A stretch of DNA of 64,000 bases from Mycobacterium basiliense (GTDB taxonomy: Bacteria; Actinomycetota; Actinomycetes; Mycobacteriales; Mycobacteriaceae), in the NCBI RefSeq assembly GCF_900292015.1, contig NZ_LR130759.1:3472001-3536000 (forward strand), read 5' to 3'. How positions within the stretch are numbered: position 1 is the first letter of the stretch; every line of letters begins with the position of its first letter. Positions 8,448 to 17,555 of the stretch are shown in pieces. A program made the translations under genes and the position numbers. The notes below the pieces were generated by a model. It searched no databases. It was not told the origin of the DNA and saw nothing but the letters and a program-made list of their open reading frames with translations.

Positions 8448-10431
8448 GGGCACTGGCCAGGAACCGGGCGGCGCCGGAGCGCCGCAAAACGGCGCGGCCC
8501 TCCGCGGCGCCGCGTTATGGTCGGGCAAGTTGCTGACTGGATTGTGGTGGGAGGGCTCGTTGGAGCGTGCGTCGTTCGGAAACTACCGGCTGATCGAGTT
8601 GCTGGGCCGCGGCGGCATGGGCGAGGTGTGGCGGGCCTACGACACCGTTACTGACCGGCTCGTCGCCCTCAAGATTCTGGCCGCCGAGATCTCCGACGAC
8701 GAGGTGTTCCAGCAGCGGTTCCGTCGCGAAGCCCATGCGGCCGCGCGATTGACCAGCCCGCATCTGATCCCCATCCACACCTATGGCGAAACCGACGGGC
8801 GGCTGTTCGTCGACATGCGGCTGATCGGGGGGCACGACCTACAATCGGTGCTGCACAACGGGCGGCTACCGCCGATGCGCGCGGTGAACATCATCGAACA
8901 GGTTGCCAGGGCGTTGCACGCGGCCCATCGGGATGGGCTGTTGCACCGAGATGTCAAGCCATCCAACATTTTGCTCGATGACGACGACTTTGCCTATCTA
9001 ATCGATTTCGGAATCGCCCACGCCGCAGGCGAAGTGGGGTTGACGGCGGCCGGCGACGTGATCGGAACGTGCCACTACATGGCCCCGGAGCGATTCAACA
9101 GCACGGATAGCACACAGGTCGACGCCCGCGCTGACATCTACTCATTGGCCTGCGTGCTCTATGAATGCCTGACGGCGCGACACCCATTCCCCGGAGATAA
9201 CCTAGACCGACAGATCACCAACCACCTGACCACTCCGCCGCCACGCCCGTCCACCATCGATCCTCGGCTGCCGGCGACTTTGGACATGGTCATCGCGCGC
9301 GGGATGGCCAAGCATCCTGACGATCGCTACGACAGCGCGGTGGAATTGGCACGGGCCGCCCGGGACGCCCTCACCGCGACCGCCCCGCGGCCGTCCGGTC
9401 GGAACCGGGTTACGCCACCCGCCCGTCCCGGCAGCTATGCCCAACCACCGGGGCCGACACCGCAGGATGCCTCGGTCTCCACAACCATCCCGCGCAGCCT
9501 GGCCGAGGCGCCCTCGGATTGCGACCGAGAACCCGCTGCTGGGCGGCCAAATCAGCGGCCGCACAGACCATGGTGGCGCAGTAAGGTCGTCATCACGTTG
9601 ACCGCCGCCCTGCTCACGGTGGCCGCCGCCGTGGCGGCGACCGTCGTCGTGAATACCTTGGGAGCAGCGCGCGACCAATTCCGCCAAGTGACGCTGCCTT
9701 TCACGGGCCTGCGTGATCCACAGGGTCTGTCGGTTGATTACGGAGGCACGGTCTACGTCGGTGACACCCTGCACAATCGGGTGCTGGCGTTGTCCGCGGG
9801 CTCGACCACCCCGGCCGAGCTGCCATTCGATGGCCTCAGTTATCCGACCGGCGTCACCGCGGACAACAGTGGCACGGTCTACGTCAACGACGCCGGCAAC
9901 AAGCGGGTAGTGGTGCTGCCTGCAGGCTCGAAAAACCAAATCACACTGCCCTTTACCGACCTGAGCAATCCAACCGGTTTGTCGGTGGACAGTAGCCGCA
10001 CCGTCTACGTCACCGACACGGCGAAGAATCGCGTGGTGGCGCTTTTCGCCGGCTCGAACACTCAAATCGAACTCCCCTTCACCGGCCTCAACGACCCAAC
10101 CGGATTGGTGGTGGACAGCAGCGGAACGGTCTATGTAGCCGACGGCGGGAACAACCGGGTTCTAGCGTTGCGAGCGGGCTCGAAAAGGCAAGTCGAGCTG
10201 CCTTTTTCGGGTCTGAACCAACCGGGCGGGGTCACGCTGGACAACGAAGGTGCGGTGTATGTGACCGACAGCAAAAATAATCGGACCCTCAAGCTCCCCA
10301 CGGGCTCCATGACGCAAATCGAGCTGCCCTTCACCGGTCTGGACTATCCGTGGGGTTTGGCAGTCGACAACATCGGCACCGTTTACGTCGGCGGCCGCAA
10401 TGACCAGATCGTGGCGCTTCGGCAGAAGTAG
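8437..10431 (+). CDS. PknD-like transmembrane Ser/Thr protein kinase with NHL beta-propeller sensor
   Basis: A 664-residue receptor kinase with the layout of M. tuberculosis PknD. The P-loop is GRGGMGEV at ~57-64, the catalytic Lys is ~79 (VALKIL), HRDVKPSNILL is at ~170-180, DFG at ~190 and APERF follows. A Pro-rich juxtamembrane linker (~310-380) leads to one membrane segment at ~383-407 and a six-repeat NHL propeller (~422-663) outside the cell. The listed start is TTG at 8437; a TTG at 8560 after GGGAGGG, just before the kinase domain, is a credible alternative. It is likely a paralogue, not pknD itself. The stimulus is unknown. Confidence 0.85.
   Translation: MTDKGTGQEPGGAGAPQNGAALRGAALWSGKLLTGLWWEGSLERASFGNYRLIELLGRGGMGEVWRAYDTVTDRLVALKILAAEISDDEVFQQRFRREAHAAARLTSPHLIPIHTYGETDGRLFVDMRLIGGHDLQSVLHNGRLPPMRAVNIIEQVARALHAAHRDGLLHRDVKPSNILLDDDDFAYLIDFGIAHAAGEVGLTAAGDVIGTCHYMAPERFNSTDSTQVDARADIYSLACVLYECLTARHPFPGDNLDRQITNHLTTPPPRPSTIDPRLPATLDMVIARGMAKHPDDRYDSAVELARAARDALTATAPRPSGRNRVTPPARPGSYAQPPGPTPQDASVSTTIPRSLAEAPSDCDREPAAGRPNQRPHRPWWRSKVVITLTAALLTVAAAVAATVVVNTLGAARDQFRQVTLPFTGLRDPQGLSVDYGGTVYVGDTLHNRVLALSAGSTTPAELPFDGLSYPTGVTADNSGTVYVNDAGNKRVVVLPAGSKNQITLPFTDLSNPTGLSVDSSRTVYVTDTAKNRVVALFAGSNTQIELPFTGLNDPTGLVVDSSGTVYVADGGNNRVLALRAGSKRQVELPFSGLNQPGGVTLDNEGAVYVTDSKNNRTLKLPTGSMTQIELPFTGLDYPWGLAVDNIGTVYVGGRNDQIVALRQK
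9700..10428 (+). repeat. Six NHL repeats of 126 bp coding the kinase's propeller
   Basis: Repeats begin with an F[TDS]GL-type blade start at 9700, 9826, 9952, 10078, 10204 and 10330. Each codes about 42 residues containing TVYV, a D/N-rich turn and NRV-type motifs; the last is shorter. The DNA copies have diverged, so this is an old protein repeat rather than a recent tandem array. Confidence 0.85.
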
Positions 10432-10454
10432 GCAAGTTCTTCTGCCACGATCGA

Positions 10455-11927
10455 TTACACCGGAAGTACGATCCCGCTGGTCTGGCCCAGAATGATTGAT
10501 TGGCCGCCCGGGGGCAGATAGCCGCCGGTGGGTCCATAGATGCCATACATCGGATTGGATGGGCCCGCCCCGGCGAAGAGGTCGTTGATCCAGCCCGAGG
10601 ACAGGGTGTACACGGCCTCGGTGGCACCGGGCGGGGAAAATCCGGTCAGCAGCTGGGCGGCGAAGTCGATGAGGGGATTTCCGCCCAGCATCGAGTCGAC
10701 ATGGGAGCCGTTGACAATCTCGACCCCGACGAACTGCCCGGGGTACAGACTCACCAGTTGATTGGTGGTGACCCCGAAAGCGTTCCACGGCTGCGGCGGC
10801 GCGGCCACCACATAAACGGGGACACTGGCCGCTTGCAGGTTAGCGATTGCAGCCGCGAAGGCCGAGGAATTGGATGCGACCCCGTCGAACATCACCACGC
10901 CATGAAGATGGTTGCTGCCGGCTCCAAGATCCGCGAGGTAGCTACCGGCCGCAATCGTAGCGAGCCCACCGCCGGCCGAGTGCCCGGTCAGGACGAAATC
11001 CTGCGGCAGCGCGCCCTGGAAGCCGGCCTGGTTGGCGCTGATGTTCAGCGCCGTCTGGCTGCCCAGGAACAACGAGCCAACGCCCTGCTGCAACTCCGTG
11101 CCGCCGATCCACATACCGAACGGCAACGGAATCGAAGGCACGGTGGGAACCACCACGATGCTGTTGGTCTGCTGCGCCAGCTGCATGGCCAGCGGTTGAT
11201 AGAACCAACCTATCGCCCCGAAACCGTGCTGCAAATAGATGACACCGCTGGCGTTCACCGAACCATCGGCCTGCGTCGGGAAGTACCAGTGCGCGGGAGC
11301 GGGGTAGTTGAACTGACCGATCGGAATTCCGAATAAGGAAGACGGGCCGATCGGAATTTGCAGGAAGGAGAACCCCGTCTTGACCCCGGTCGCCGGGTTG
11401 GTGGCCGGAGCGGTGAGCGCTTCGGTGGCGGCGTAGTTCACCGCCCCGCCGAGGCCCGCCTCGTTGGTACTCGTGGCGAGCAGCGCACCGACCCCGGTGG
11501 CTCCGGTCGGGCCAGCAGCGGCCCCGCTGTTGGCAGCCTCAGCGGCACCGTTACCGAAGAACGGATGCCCCAACAGCCGCTCGATCGGCGAAAAAACTCC
11601 CAGGCCTTCGGCCCGTTGCAGCAGGTTGCCCAGTGTCAACACATTTGCGTCCTCGGCTGCCACGTACGCGGCGGCCGCCGCGCTCAACGCGCGCACAAAC
11701 TGGGCATGAAACCGTGTCACCTGCGCACTTAGTGTCTGAAACTCCTCGGCGTAGCTGCCAAAAAGATGTGCGATAACCGCCGACACCTCATCGCTTGCCG
11801 CCGCGACAATCCGCGTCGTCGAGGGCGCCGCCGCCCCGACGGCCCCCTTGACGGCGTCCCCGATCCCGGTCAGGTCCCCCGACGCCACGGAAAACGCCTC
11901 GGGTGCTGCGATCATGTACGACGACAT
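10455..11927 (-). CDS. PE-family protein with C-terminal alpha/beta-hydrolase domain
   Basis: A 490-residue protein. The PE domain is the first ~100 residues (starting MSSYMIAAPEAF, with SYAEEFQ). A linker follows, then an alpha/beta hydrolase from ~215 with oxyanion-loop HGFG, nucleophile GHSAGG and a likely catalytic His in NGSHVDSMLGG. PE proteins are exported by ESX-5-type secretion, so this is probably a secreted or surface lipase/esterase. The ATG at 11927 is chosen because GGGAGG lies 6 nt upstream. It is convergent with the kinase gene. The substrate is unknown. Confidence 0.85.
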   Translation of the reverse strand: MSSYMIAAPEAFSVASGDLTGIGDAVKGAVGAAAPSTTRIVAAASDEVSAVIAHLFGSYAEEFQTLSAQVTRFHAQFVRALSAAAAAYVAAEDANVLTLGNLLQRAEGLGVFSPIERLLGHPFFGNGAAEAANSGAAAGPTGATGVGALLATSTNEAGLGGAVNYAATEALTAPATNPATGVKTGFSFLQIPIGPSSLFGIPIGQFNYPAPAHWYFPTQADGSVNASGVIYLQHGFGAIGWFYQPLAMQLAQQTNSIVVVPTVPSIPLPFGMWIGGTELQQGVGSLFLGSQTALNISANQAGFQGALPQDFVLTGHSAGGGLATIAAGSYLADLGAGSNHLHGVVMFDGVASNSSAFAAAIANLQAASVPVYVVAAPPQPWNAFGVTTNQLVSLYPGQFVGVEIVNGSHVDSMLGGNPLIDFAAQLLTGFSPPGATEAVYTLSSGWINDLFAGAGPSNPMYGIYGPTGGYLPPGGQSIILGQTSGIVLPV

Positions 11928-12245
11928 CGGCGCCTCCCATACCCCGTGGCGCGACACGCTCGGGACAGCTACAAAATGGTAGCCCGGTTGGCAGAGCGAG
12001 GGGCCGTTTCCGGCACCCACGACCGATGGCCAGACCCCGAACCACCTGGGGCGCGGCCGAAGCTGCCGTCGAGCCGATCCCTTACGACCGCGGCCCGGCC
12101 ACCCGAGCGGCTCTCAAGGTCACTGGATCGCCGCACCGCGCAGCGAGGATAATATCCTGCTGCACAACTGATTTCGAAATATCTGCCACCAGACCTTGTA
12201 GTTCGCCACTGCGAGGTCTGGGTCGCTATCTGCCTCCCCAGCGGT
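11928..12245. other. 318-bp gap, no gene seen
   Basis: It separates the PE gene from the end of the WS/DGAT gene and probably holds the PE promoter. Apart from the Shine-Dalgarno at ~11934-11939 nothing stands out. Confidence 0.4.
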
Positions 12246-13661
12246 TTAGCGTGCCCTACGCCGAGGCCGGAGCGACTCGTGCGTGCCCGTAGCCCTTTCC
12301 CGACTCTCCGCCACAAGCCGCGCCACCCCCCGCTCAATCCCGGCAGCCAGCGCCTCGATATCAGGTGCGGTGTCGTAGTCGGCGGTAATGCCGAAGACGA
12401 AATTGTCGGCGTAGCTGACCATCGCGATGCCGGTGCGCAACTGCAGAGCGATGGGCGGGATCGGCAGAATCTCCAGTACCCGGCGTCCCATAAGTTTCTG
12501 TTGGCCACGGGGACCGGGGACATTGGTTGCTAGTGCGACCACGGCCCGCTGCGGTAACCGGCTTATCAACCGAATCGCCCACGCCGAGAACACAAAAGGA
12601 GCGTTGCGGGCCGCTGAAAATAGCGCACTGCCACCTTCCCGCTGACCGCTGTCCTTGGCCTGGGCAAGGCGACTGTGCACCATTTCCAGCCGCTTGACCG
12701 GATCCGCCTCATCGACGGGCAACAGCGGCAGCATCGCGGAGACCTGATTGTCAGTCATGTCGAATTGGTTTATCCCGCGCATCGAAACCGGAACCAGCGT
12801 ACGCAGCGAGTCGTGACCCGGCCGTTCCCCGCGGTCCAGCAAGATCGTGCGGTAGCTGTCTGTGATCGCCGCCAGCGCCACATCGTTGAGTGTCACGTCG
12901 AATATCTGACTGACCGCGTGCAGGTCCGCCAGCCGGACTCGCGCGGCACAGTAGCGTCGCATCCCATTGACCGGCCCGTTCAACGACGTTTCCGGCGCCG
13001 GGCTGAGCAAGCTTGCCGTCAGCTCGGCGGCACCAACCGCGACGTGCTCGACAACGGAAGCCGCACGGAACGCACCGCGCACGATGCCGCTCACCCACCT
13101 CAACGGGTTCAGGGTCACCGTCACCGGCAAACCCAGCCCATGCGGAGGCGGCTCCTTAGCGGCGCGAATGTTGGTGGCAAAGGTGCCGCCGCCACCGTCG
13201 TCACTGAACTTGGCCAACATCTGCGTCGTCGCGATCCCATCGGCGATGCAATGGTGCAGCTTGGTCAACACCGCCCAGCGGTCGTCGTTGAGGCCCTCGA
13301 TGAGGTAGCAATCCCACAGCGGGCGCTCGCGGTCAAGGCGGCGTTCCATAACCGCCGCGATCAATTCGAACAGTTCGGCGTCGCCGCCGGGGCGAGGCAG
13401 GGCAAGGTGGTGCAGATGCCGCGAAATATCGAAGTGCGAGTCGTCCACCCATTCGGGTGAACCAAGATCGAGCGGATGGGTGCGCAGCAGTTGCCTGAAG
13501 CGTGGTATCGCCGAAGCGCGCTCGGCGACGTCCGCTCCGAACTCATCGAAGCTCGGCGCCGGCCCTTCCATAATCGATACACCGCCGATAGCCAAACTCA
13601 CATGCGGGTCGGTGTCTTCGACCTCGAGGAAGGTTGCGTCGAGCGGCGACAGGTGCTCCAT
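12246..13661 (-). CDS. Wax ester synthase/diacylglycerol acyltransferase (triacylglycerol synthase)
   Basis: A 471-residue WS/DGAT enzyme that acylates diacylglycerol or fatty alcohols with acyl-CoA at the membrane. The catalytic HHxxxDG motif is HHCIADG at ~140, and NDVALAAI plus the C-terminal MVSYADNFVFGI block are family-typical. The N-terminus (MEHLSPLDATFL) and many blocks resemble Tgs1 (Rv3130c), the DosR-induced synthase, but it is diverged. The ATG at 13661 fits the family start. A DosR-box-like site lies about 35 bp upstream, so hypoxic induction is possible. Confidence 0.88.
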   Translation of the reverse strand: MEHLSPLDATFLEVEDTDPHVSLAIGGVSIMEGPAPSFDEFGADVAERASAIPRFRQLLRTHPLDLGSPEWVDDSHFDISRHLHHLALPRPGGDAELFELIAAVMERRLDRERPLWDCYLIEGLNDDRWAVLTKLHHCIADGIATTQMLAKFSDDGGGGTFATNIRAAKEPPPHGLGLPVTVTLNPLRWVSGIVRGAFRAASVVEHVAVGAAELTASLLSPAPETSLNGPVNGMRRYCAARVRLADLHAVSQIFDVTLNDVALAAITDSYRTILLDRGERPGHDSLRTLVPVSMRGINQFDMTDNQVSAMLPLLPVDEADPVKRLEMVHSRLAQAKDSGQREGGSALFSAARNAPFVFSAWAIRLISRLPQRAVVALATNVPGPRGQQKLMGRRVLEILPIPPIALQLRTGIAMVSYADNFVFGITADYDTAPDIEALAAGIERGVARLVAESRERATGTHESLRPRRRAR

Positions 13662-13693
13662 CCCCCCACCCTCCACCGTCGAGCCGCCGCGGT

Positions 13694-13713
13694 TGAGGGT
13701 CGGAAGTCCTCAT
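13694..13713 (-). promoter_or_regulatory. DosR-box-like site upstream of the WS/DGAT gene
   Basis: On the minus strand the site reads ATGAGGACTTCCGACCCTCA, matching the TTSGGGACTWWAGTCCCSAA consensus at 13 of 20 positions, including the strong GGACTT half. It lies 33 bp before the start codon. The match was made by eye. Confidence 0.4.
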
Positions 13714-13848
13714 CTTCAGTGCCAAACGAAAGCAGCAGAGCCACAAGAGCGGTCATATTGTGAGCCCCATGGTGCCCGAGCCAATCCCGGAGGTGCCGTT
13801 CGGTGCCGCTGCCCCGAACCATGAAGTAAGCACACCAAGGATGGGGTC

Positions 13849-16254
13849 ATGATCAGCTTTCGCTTCGTACGATTCTTCGAAGAATTCGGCATCGAGGATG
13901 TGCCACTGGTCGGAGGCAAGAACGCCTCGCTGGGCGAGATGTTCCAGAAGCTATCCGAGCAGGGCGTGCGGGTACCGTACGGGTTCGCCACCACCGCCGA
14001 TGCCTACAAGCACATGCTGGACCGGGCCAACGCGTGGGACGCGCTGCATGCCGAACTCGACGACCTCGACCCTGATGACGTCGCCGCGTTGGCGCGCAAA
14101 GGCAAACGTGCCCGTGAAATCGTCTACGGTGCAGGGCTTCCCGACGATCTTGCCAAAGAAATCGTAGCTGCTTACCGCGTGCTGGCCGAGGAGTACGGCG
14201 AGGACGTTAGTCTGGCGGTGCGAAGCTCGGCGACCGCCGAGGACCTGCCCACGGCCAGCTTCGCCGGTCAGCAGGAAACCTTCCTCAACATCACGGGTTC
14301 GGAAAGTCTGCTGGACGCATGCCGCCGGTGTTTCGCCAGCCTGTTCACCGACCGGGCCATCCACTACCGCATCGACCAGGGCTTCGACCATTTCAAGGTC
14401 GCGTTGTCAATCGGCATCATGAAGATGGTGCGCTCCGATCTCGCCTCGTCGGGGGTGATGTTCACCATCGACACCGAATCTGGGTTCAATGACGTGGTTT
14501 TCGTGACGGGCGCCTACGGCCTGGGCGAGAACGTGGTTCAGGGGGCGGTTGACCCCGATGAGTTTTACGTGCACAAGCCGACCTATCTGGCCGGTCACCG
14601 CGCCGTGTTGCGCCGGCTGATCGGTGACAAGGCGGTCAAGATGGTCTTCGTCGAGGGCGGGACAAAACAGACGACCCGCAATATCCCCACGCCGAAGGCC
14701 GACCGCGCCCATTTCTGCATTACTGATGAGGATGTGCTCGAACTGGCCGGCTACGCACTGGCTATCGAACAGCACTACGGGCGACCGATGGATATCGAGT
14801 GGGCCAAGGACGGGCTGGACGGAAAGCTCTACATTGTGCAGGCGCGCCCCGAGACAGCAGCCTCCCAGCGCTGCTTGACGACGGTGGAGACCTATGTGCT
14901 GGAAGGTTCCGGCGCGACGCGTGACGTGCTCGCCGAAGGCCGTTCGGTCGGCGAGCGGGTCGCCGCGGGTGTGGTCAAACGAATCGAGCACCTCGAGCAC
15001 CTGTCAGACTTCCGGCCGGGCCAGGTTCTCGTCGCCGACACCACCACCCCGGACTGGGAGCCGGTCATGAAGAACGCCGCCGCGATCGTCACCAACCGTG
15101 GCGGGCGGACCTGCCACGCGGCCATCATCGCGCGCGAACTCGGAATCCCGGCGGTCGTTGGCGCGGGTGACGCCACCTCCAAAGTGCCTAACGGCCAAGT
15201 CGTTACGGTGTCCTGCGTCGAGGGCGACACCGGGCGAGTGTACCGCGGCGAGGTGGGCTTCCATGTGGACCGCACCGAAGTGACCGACCTGGCGCGGCCG
15301 CACACCGAAATCATGGTCAACCTCGGCAATCCCGACCTCGCGTTCAAGACCTCGTTCTTGCCCAATGATGGTGTGGGACTGGCCCGAATGGAGTTCATCG
15401 TCAGCGAATACATCAAGGTGCACCCGCTGGCCCTGCTCCACCCCGACAGGGTCGCTGACCTTGAGGCCCGTCGCACCATCGAGCAACTCACCCGCGGCTA
15501 CTCCAACGGGGCCGAGTTCTTCGTGCAGCGTCTCGCGGAGGGCATCGGCACTATCGCGGCGGCGTTTTGGCCCAAACCCGTCGTGGTGCGGATGTCGGAC
15601 TTCAAGTCCAACGAGTACGCCAGCCTGATCGGCGGCGGCGGCTTCGAGCCGACCGAAAGCAACCCGATGATCGGGTTCCGCGGCGCCTCGCGCTACGCGC
15701 ACCCGGCCTACGCCGAAGGCTTCGCGCTGGAATGCCGCGCGATGAAGCGGGTACGCGAGGAGATTGGCCTGAGCAACGTGGTCATCATGCTGCCGTTCGT
15801 TCGCCGGGTGGCCGAGGCGGACCTGGTGCTGCAGACGATGGCCGAACACGGTCTGCGGCGCGGTCAAAACGGACTCAAGGTGTATGCGATGTGCGAGATT
15901 CCCAACAACGTCATCTTGATCGACGAGTTCGCCAAACGCTTCGACGGCTTCTCCATCGGCTCCAACGACCTGACACAGCTCACGCTCGGGGTCGACCGGG
16001 ATAGCGAGATCGTGGCCTTCGACTATGACGAACGCGACGAGGGCGTCAAGGAGATGATCCGCCTCGCCGTGGCGGGCTGCCGCCGCAACGGAATGCACTC
16101 CGGGTTGTGTGGCCAGGCACCATCGGACTACCCGGACATGGCCGAATTCCTGGTCCGCGCCGGTATCGACTCGATCAGCCTGAACCCCGATGTGGTGGTG
16201 AAGACCACCCGCCAGGTCCTCGAACTCGAGCGGCAGGTGGTGCCCCAGCAATGA
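13849..16254 (+). CDS. ppsA: Phosphoenolpyruvate synthase (pyruvate, water dikinase)
   Basis: An 801-residue enzyme making PEP from pyruvate and ATP, releasing AMP and phosphate, for gluconeogenesis. The N-terminal nucleotide domain carries VGGKNASLGEM and AVRSSATAEDLPTASFAGQQ, the phosphohistidine domain GGRTCHAAIIARELGIPAVVG holds the catalytic His at ~424, and the C-terminal PEP domain ends with GSNDLTQLTLGVDRD and the Cys-containing SGLCGQAPSDYPD. It has the usual length. ATG at 13849 follows AAGGA. It is divergent from the WS/DGAT gene and convergent with a phosphofructokinase. Confidence 0.93.
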   Translation: MISFRFVRFFEEFGIEDVPLVGGKNASLGEMFQKLSEQGVRVPYGFATTADAYKHMLDRANAWDALHAELDDLDPDDVAALARKGKRAREIVYGAGLPDDLAKEIVAAYRVLAEEYGEDVSLAVRSSATAEDLPTASFAGQQETFLNITGSESLLDACRRCFASLFTDRAIHYRIDQGFDHFKVALSIGIMKMVRSDLASSGVMFTIDTESGFNDVVFVTGAYGLGENVVQGAVDPDEFYVHKPTYLAGHRAVLRRLIGDKAVKMVFVEGGTKQTTRNIPTPKADRAHFCITDEDVLELAGYALAIEQHYGRPMDIEWAKDGLDGKLYIVQARPETAASQRCLTTVETYVLEGSGATRDVLAEGRSVGERVAAGVVKRIEHLEHLSDFRPGQVLVADTTTPDWEPVMKNAAAIVTNRGGRTCHAAIIARELGIPAVVGAGDATSKVPNGQVVTVSCVEGDTGRVYRGEVGFHVDRTEVTDLARPHTEIMVNLGNPDLAFKTSFLPNDGVGLARMEFIVSEYIKVHPLALLHPDRVADLEARRTIEQLTRGYSNGAEFFVQRLAEGIGTIAAAFWPKPVVVRMSDFKSNEYASLIGGGGFEPTESNPMIGFRGASRYAHPAYAEGFALECRAMKRVREEIGLSNVVIMLPFVRRVAEADLVLQTMAEHGLRRGQNGLKVYAMCEIPNNVILIDEFAKRFDGFSIGSNDLTQLTLGVDRDSEIVAFDYDERDEGVKEMIRLAVAGCRRNGMHSGLCGQAPSDYPDMAEFLVRAGIDSISLNPDVVVKTTRQVLELERQVVPQQ

Positions 16255-16270
16255 GCCCCGGTGCGACGAC

Positions 16271-17404
16271 CTAGTCGATCATGCTGTGACGGGGCATTTC
16301 GTCACCGAAGTTGATGCCCATATCGCGGGCGGTCAGTATGGAGTCGCAGTCGAGCGGGACCGTCTTTTGGCGGTGGGTGGCCTCGACCAGCGGGACGTAA
16401 TCCACTGTGGGTGGGTTGAGCGCTACCATCACGCCGTTGTGGCCCTCGTCGAGTGCCCGCACCGCAGCGGCGCCGAAGCGCAGTCCGAGCAATCGGTCAA
16501 ACGAGGTCGGCGAACCGCCCCGCAGCAGGTGGCCCAGCACCACCGTGCGCGCTTCGCGTCCAGTCATTCGTTCCAGTTCGGCGGCCACCTTGGCACCGAT
16601 GCCACCCAGGCGCTCGGCCTGCCCCGGCGCCTTGCCCAGTATCGACACCTCGCCGCCCACCGGGCTGGCGCCCTCGGCGACGCAGACGATGGAGAACTTG
16701 GCGCCGTGGCGCTCGCGGTCGGCGATCACCGCCGCCACCGGATCTAGACTGAACGGGATCTCGGGAATCAGAATCGCGTGTACCCCCGACGCCATGCCGG
16801 CATTCAGGGCGATCCATCCGGCGTAGCGGCCCATCACCTCCACCACGATGATGCGGCCGTGCGACGTTGCTGTCGCGAATAGCCGGTCGATGCACTCCGA
16901 GGCGAAATCAACGGCACTGTCAAAGCCGAATGTCGACGTGGTCTTGTCCAGATCATTGTCGATGGTCTTGGGCACACCGACCAGGCGCAGCCCGGCTTCG
17001 TACAGGTGCTGGCCTATCGCCATCGATCCGTCGCCACCGATCATGATCAACGCGTCGATCTGCCGCTCGGCGCAGCGTGCCAGCAACTCGTCGGTGCGAT
17101 CCACCTCGATCCAGCTACCATCGCTGCGTTGGACCGGATAGGCCGTCGGGTTGCCCCGATTGGTGGTACCGATGATCGTGCCGCCCTGGTGGATGATGCC
17201 GCGAACCCGGTCGCGAGTGAGCTCCATCAGCCCGCCGTCGGGATAGTTCTGCGGCAGCAGCAACCCGTTGAGGCCGTCACGGATCCCCACCACATCCCAG
17301 CCCCGGTTGCGCGCGGCCAGGGTGGCGGCGTGGATGACCGCGTTGAGCCCGGGTGCGTCACCGCCACCGGTGCTCAACGCGACCCTCCCAATAGAAGACT
17401 TCAC
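16271..17404 (-). CDS. 6-phosphofructokinase (PfkA family)
   Basis: A 377-residue enzyme phosphorylating fructose 6-phosphate. Motifs: STGGGDAPGLNAVI at the N-terminus, MIGGDGSMAIG, PKTIDNDLDKT and EVMGRYAGWIALNAG. The GGDGS glycine is typical of ATP users while the PKTIDND lysine is typical of the mixed PPi/ATP clade, the combination also seen in actinobacterial PfkA. GTG at 17404 is the natural start. It ends 17 bp from the convergent ppsA. It is probably a second Pfk beside the genome's main pfkA (inference). Confidence 0.88.
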   Translation of the reverse strand: MKSSIGRVALSTGGGDAPGLNAVIHAATLAARNRGWDVVGIRDGLNGLLLPQNYPDGGLMELTRDRVRGIIHQGGTIIGTTNRGNPTAYPVQRSDGSWIEVDRTDELLARCAERQIDALIMIGGDGSMAIGQHLYEAGLRLVGVPKTIDNDLDKTTSTFGFDSAVDFASECIDRLFATATSHGRIIVVEVMGRYAGWIALNAGMASGVHAILIPEIPFSLDPVAAVIADRERHGAKFSIVCVAEGASPVGGEVSILGKAPGQAERLGGIGAKVAAELERMTGREARTVVLGHLLRGGSPTSFDRLLGLRFGAAAVRALDEGHNGVMVALNPPTVDYVPLVEATHRQKTVPLDCDSILTARDMGINFGDEMPRHSMID

Positions 17405-17448
17405 GAGCCGCACCCTACGCCTGCCAGATGGGCGCCACCGCAATCGTA

Positions 17449-17468
17449 GGCGGGACTCAGCATCCCTT
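17449..17468. promoter_or_regulatory. Weak DosR-box-like half site between pfk and glcD
   Basis: GGCGGGACTCAGCATCCCTT has a perfect CGGGACT left half, but the right half is shifted by one base. It lies 45 bp from pfk and about 90 bp from glcD. It is listed only because of the DosR island in the same window. Confidence 0.2.
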
Positions 17469-17555
17469 CGCCCAGAGCCGACGGACTCTGTGGATTTGCT
17501 GGACAGCCTTATAGAGTGAATCGCTGTCCAGCACGGCAGAAGCGTGAGGTCTTCG

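Noticed and set aside
9700..10428. Tandem DNA repeat or CRISPR-like array
   Set aside because: The 126-bp periodicity is that of coding NHL repeats; the DNA copies are diverged and have no spacer structure.
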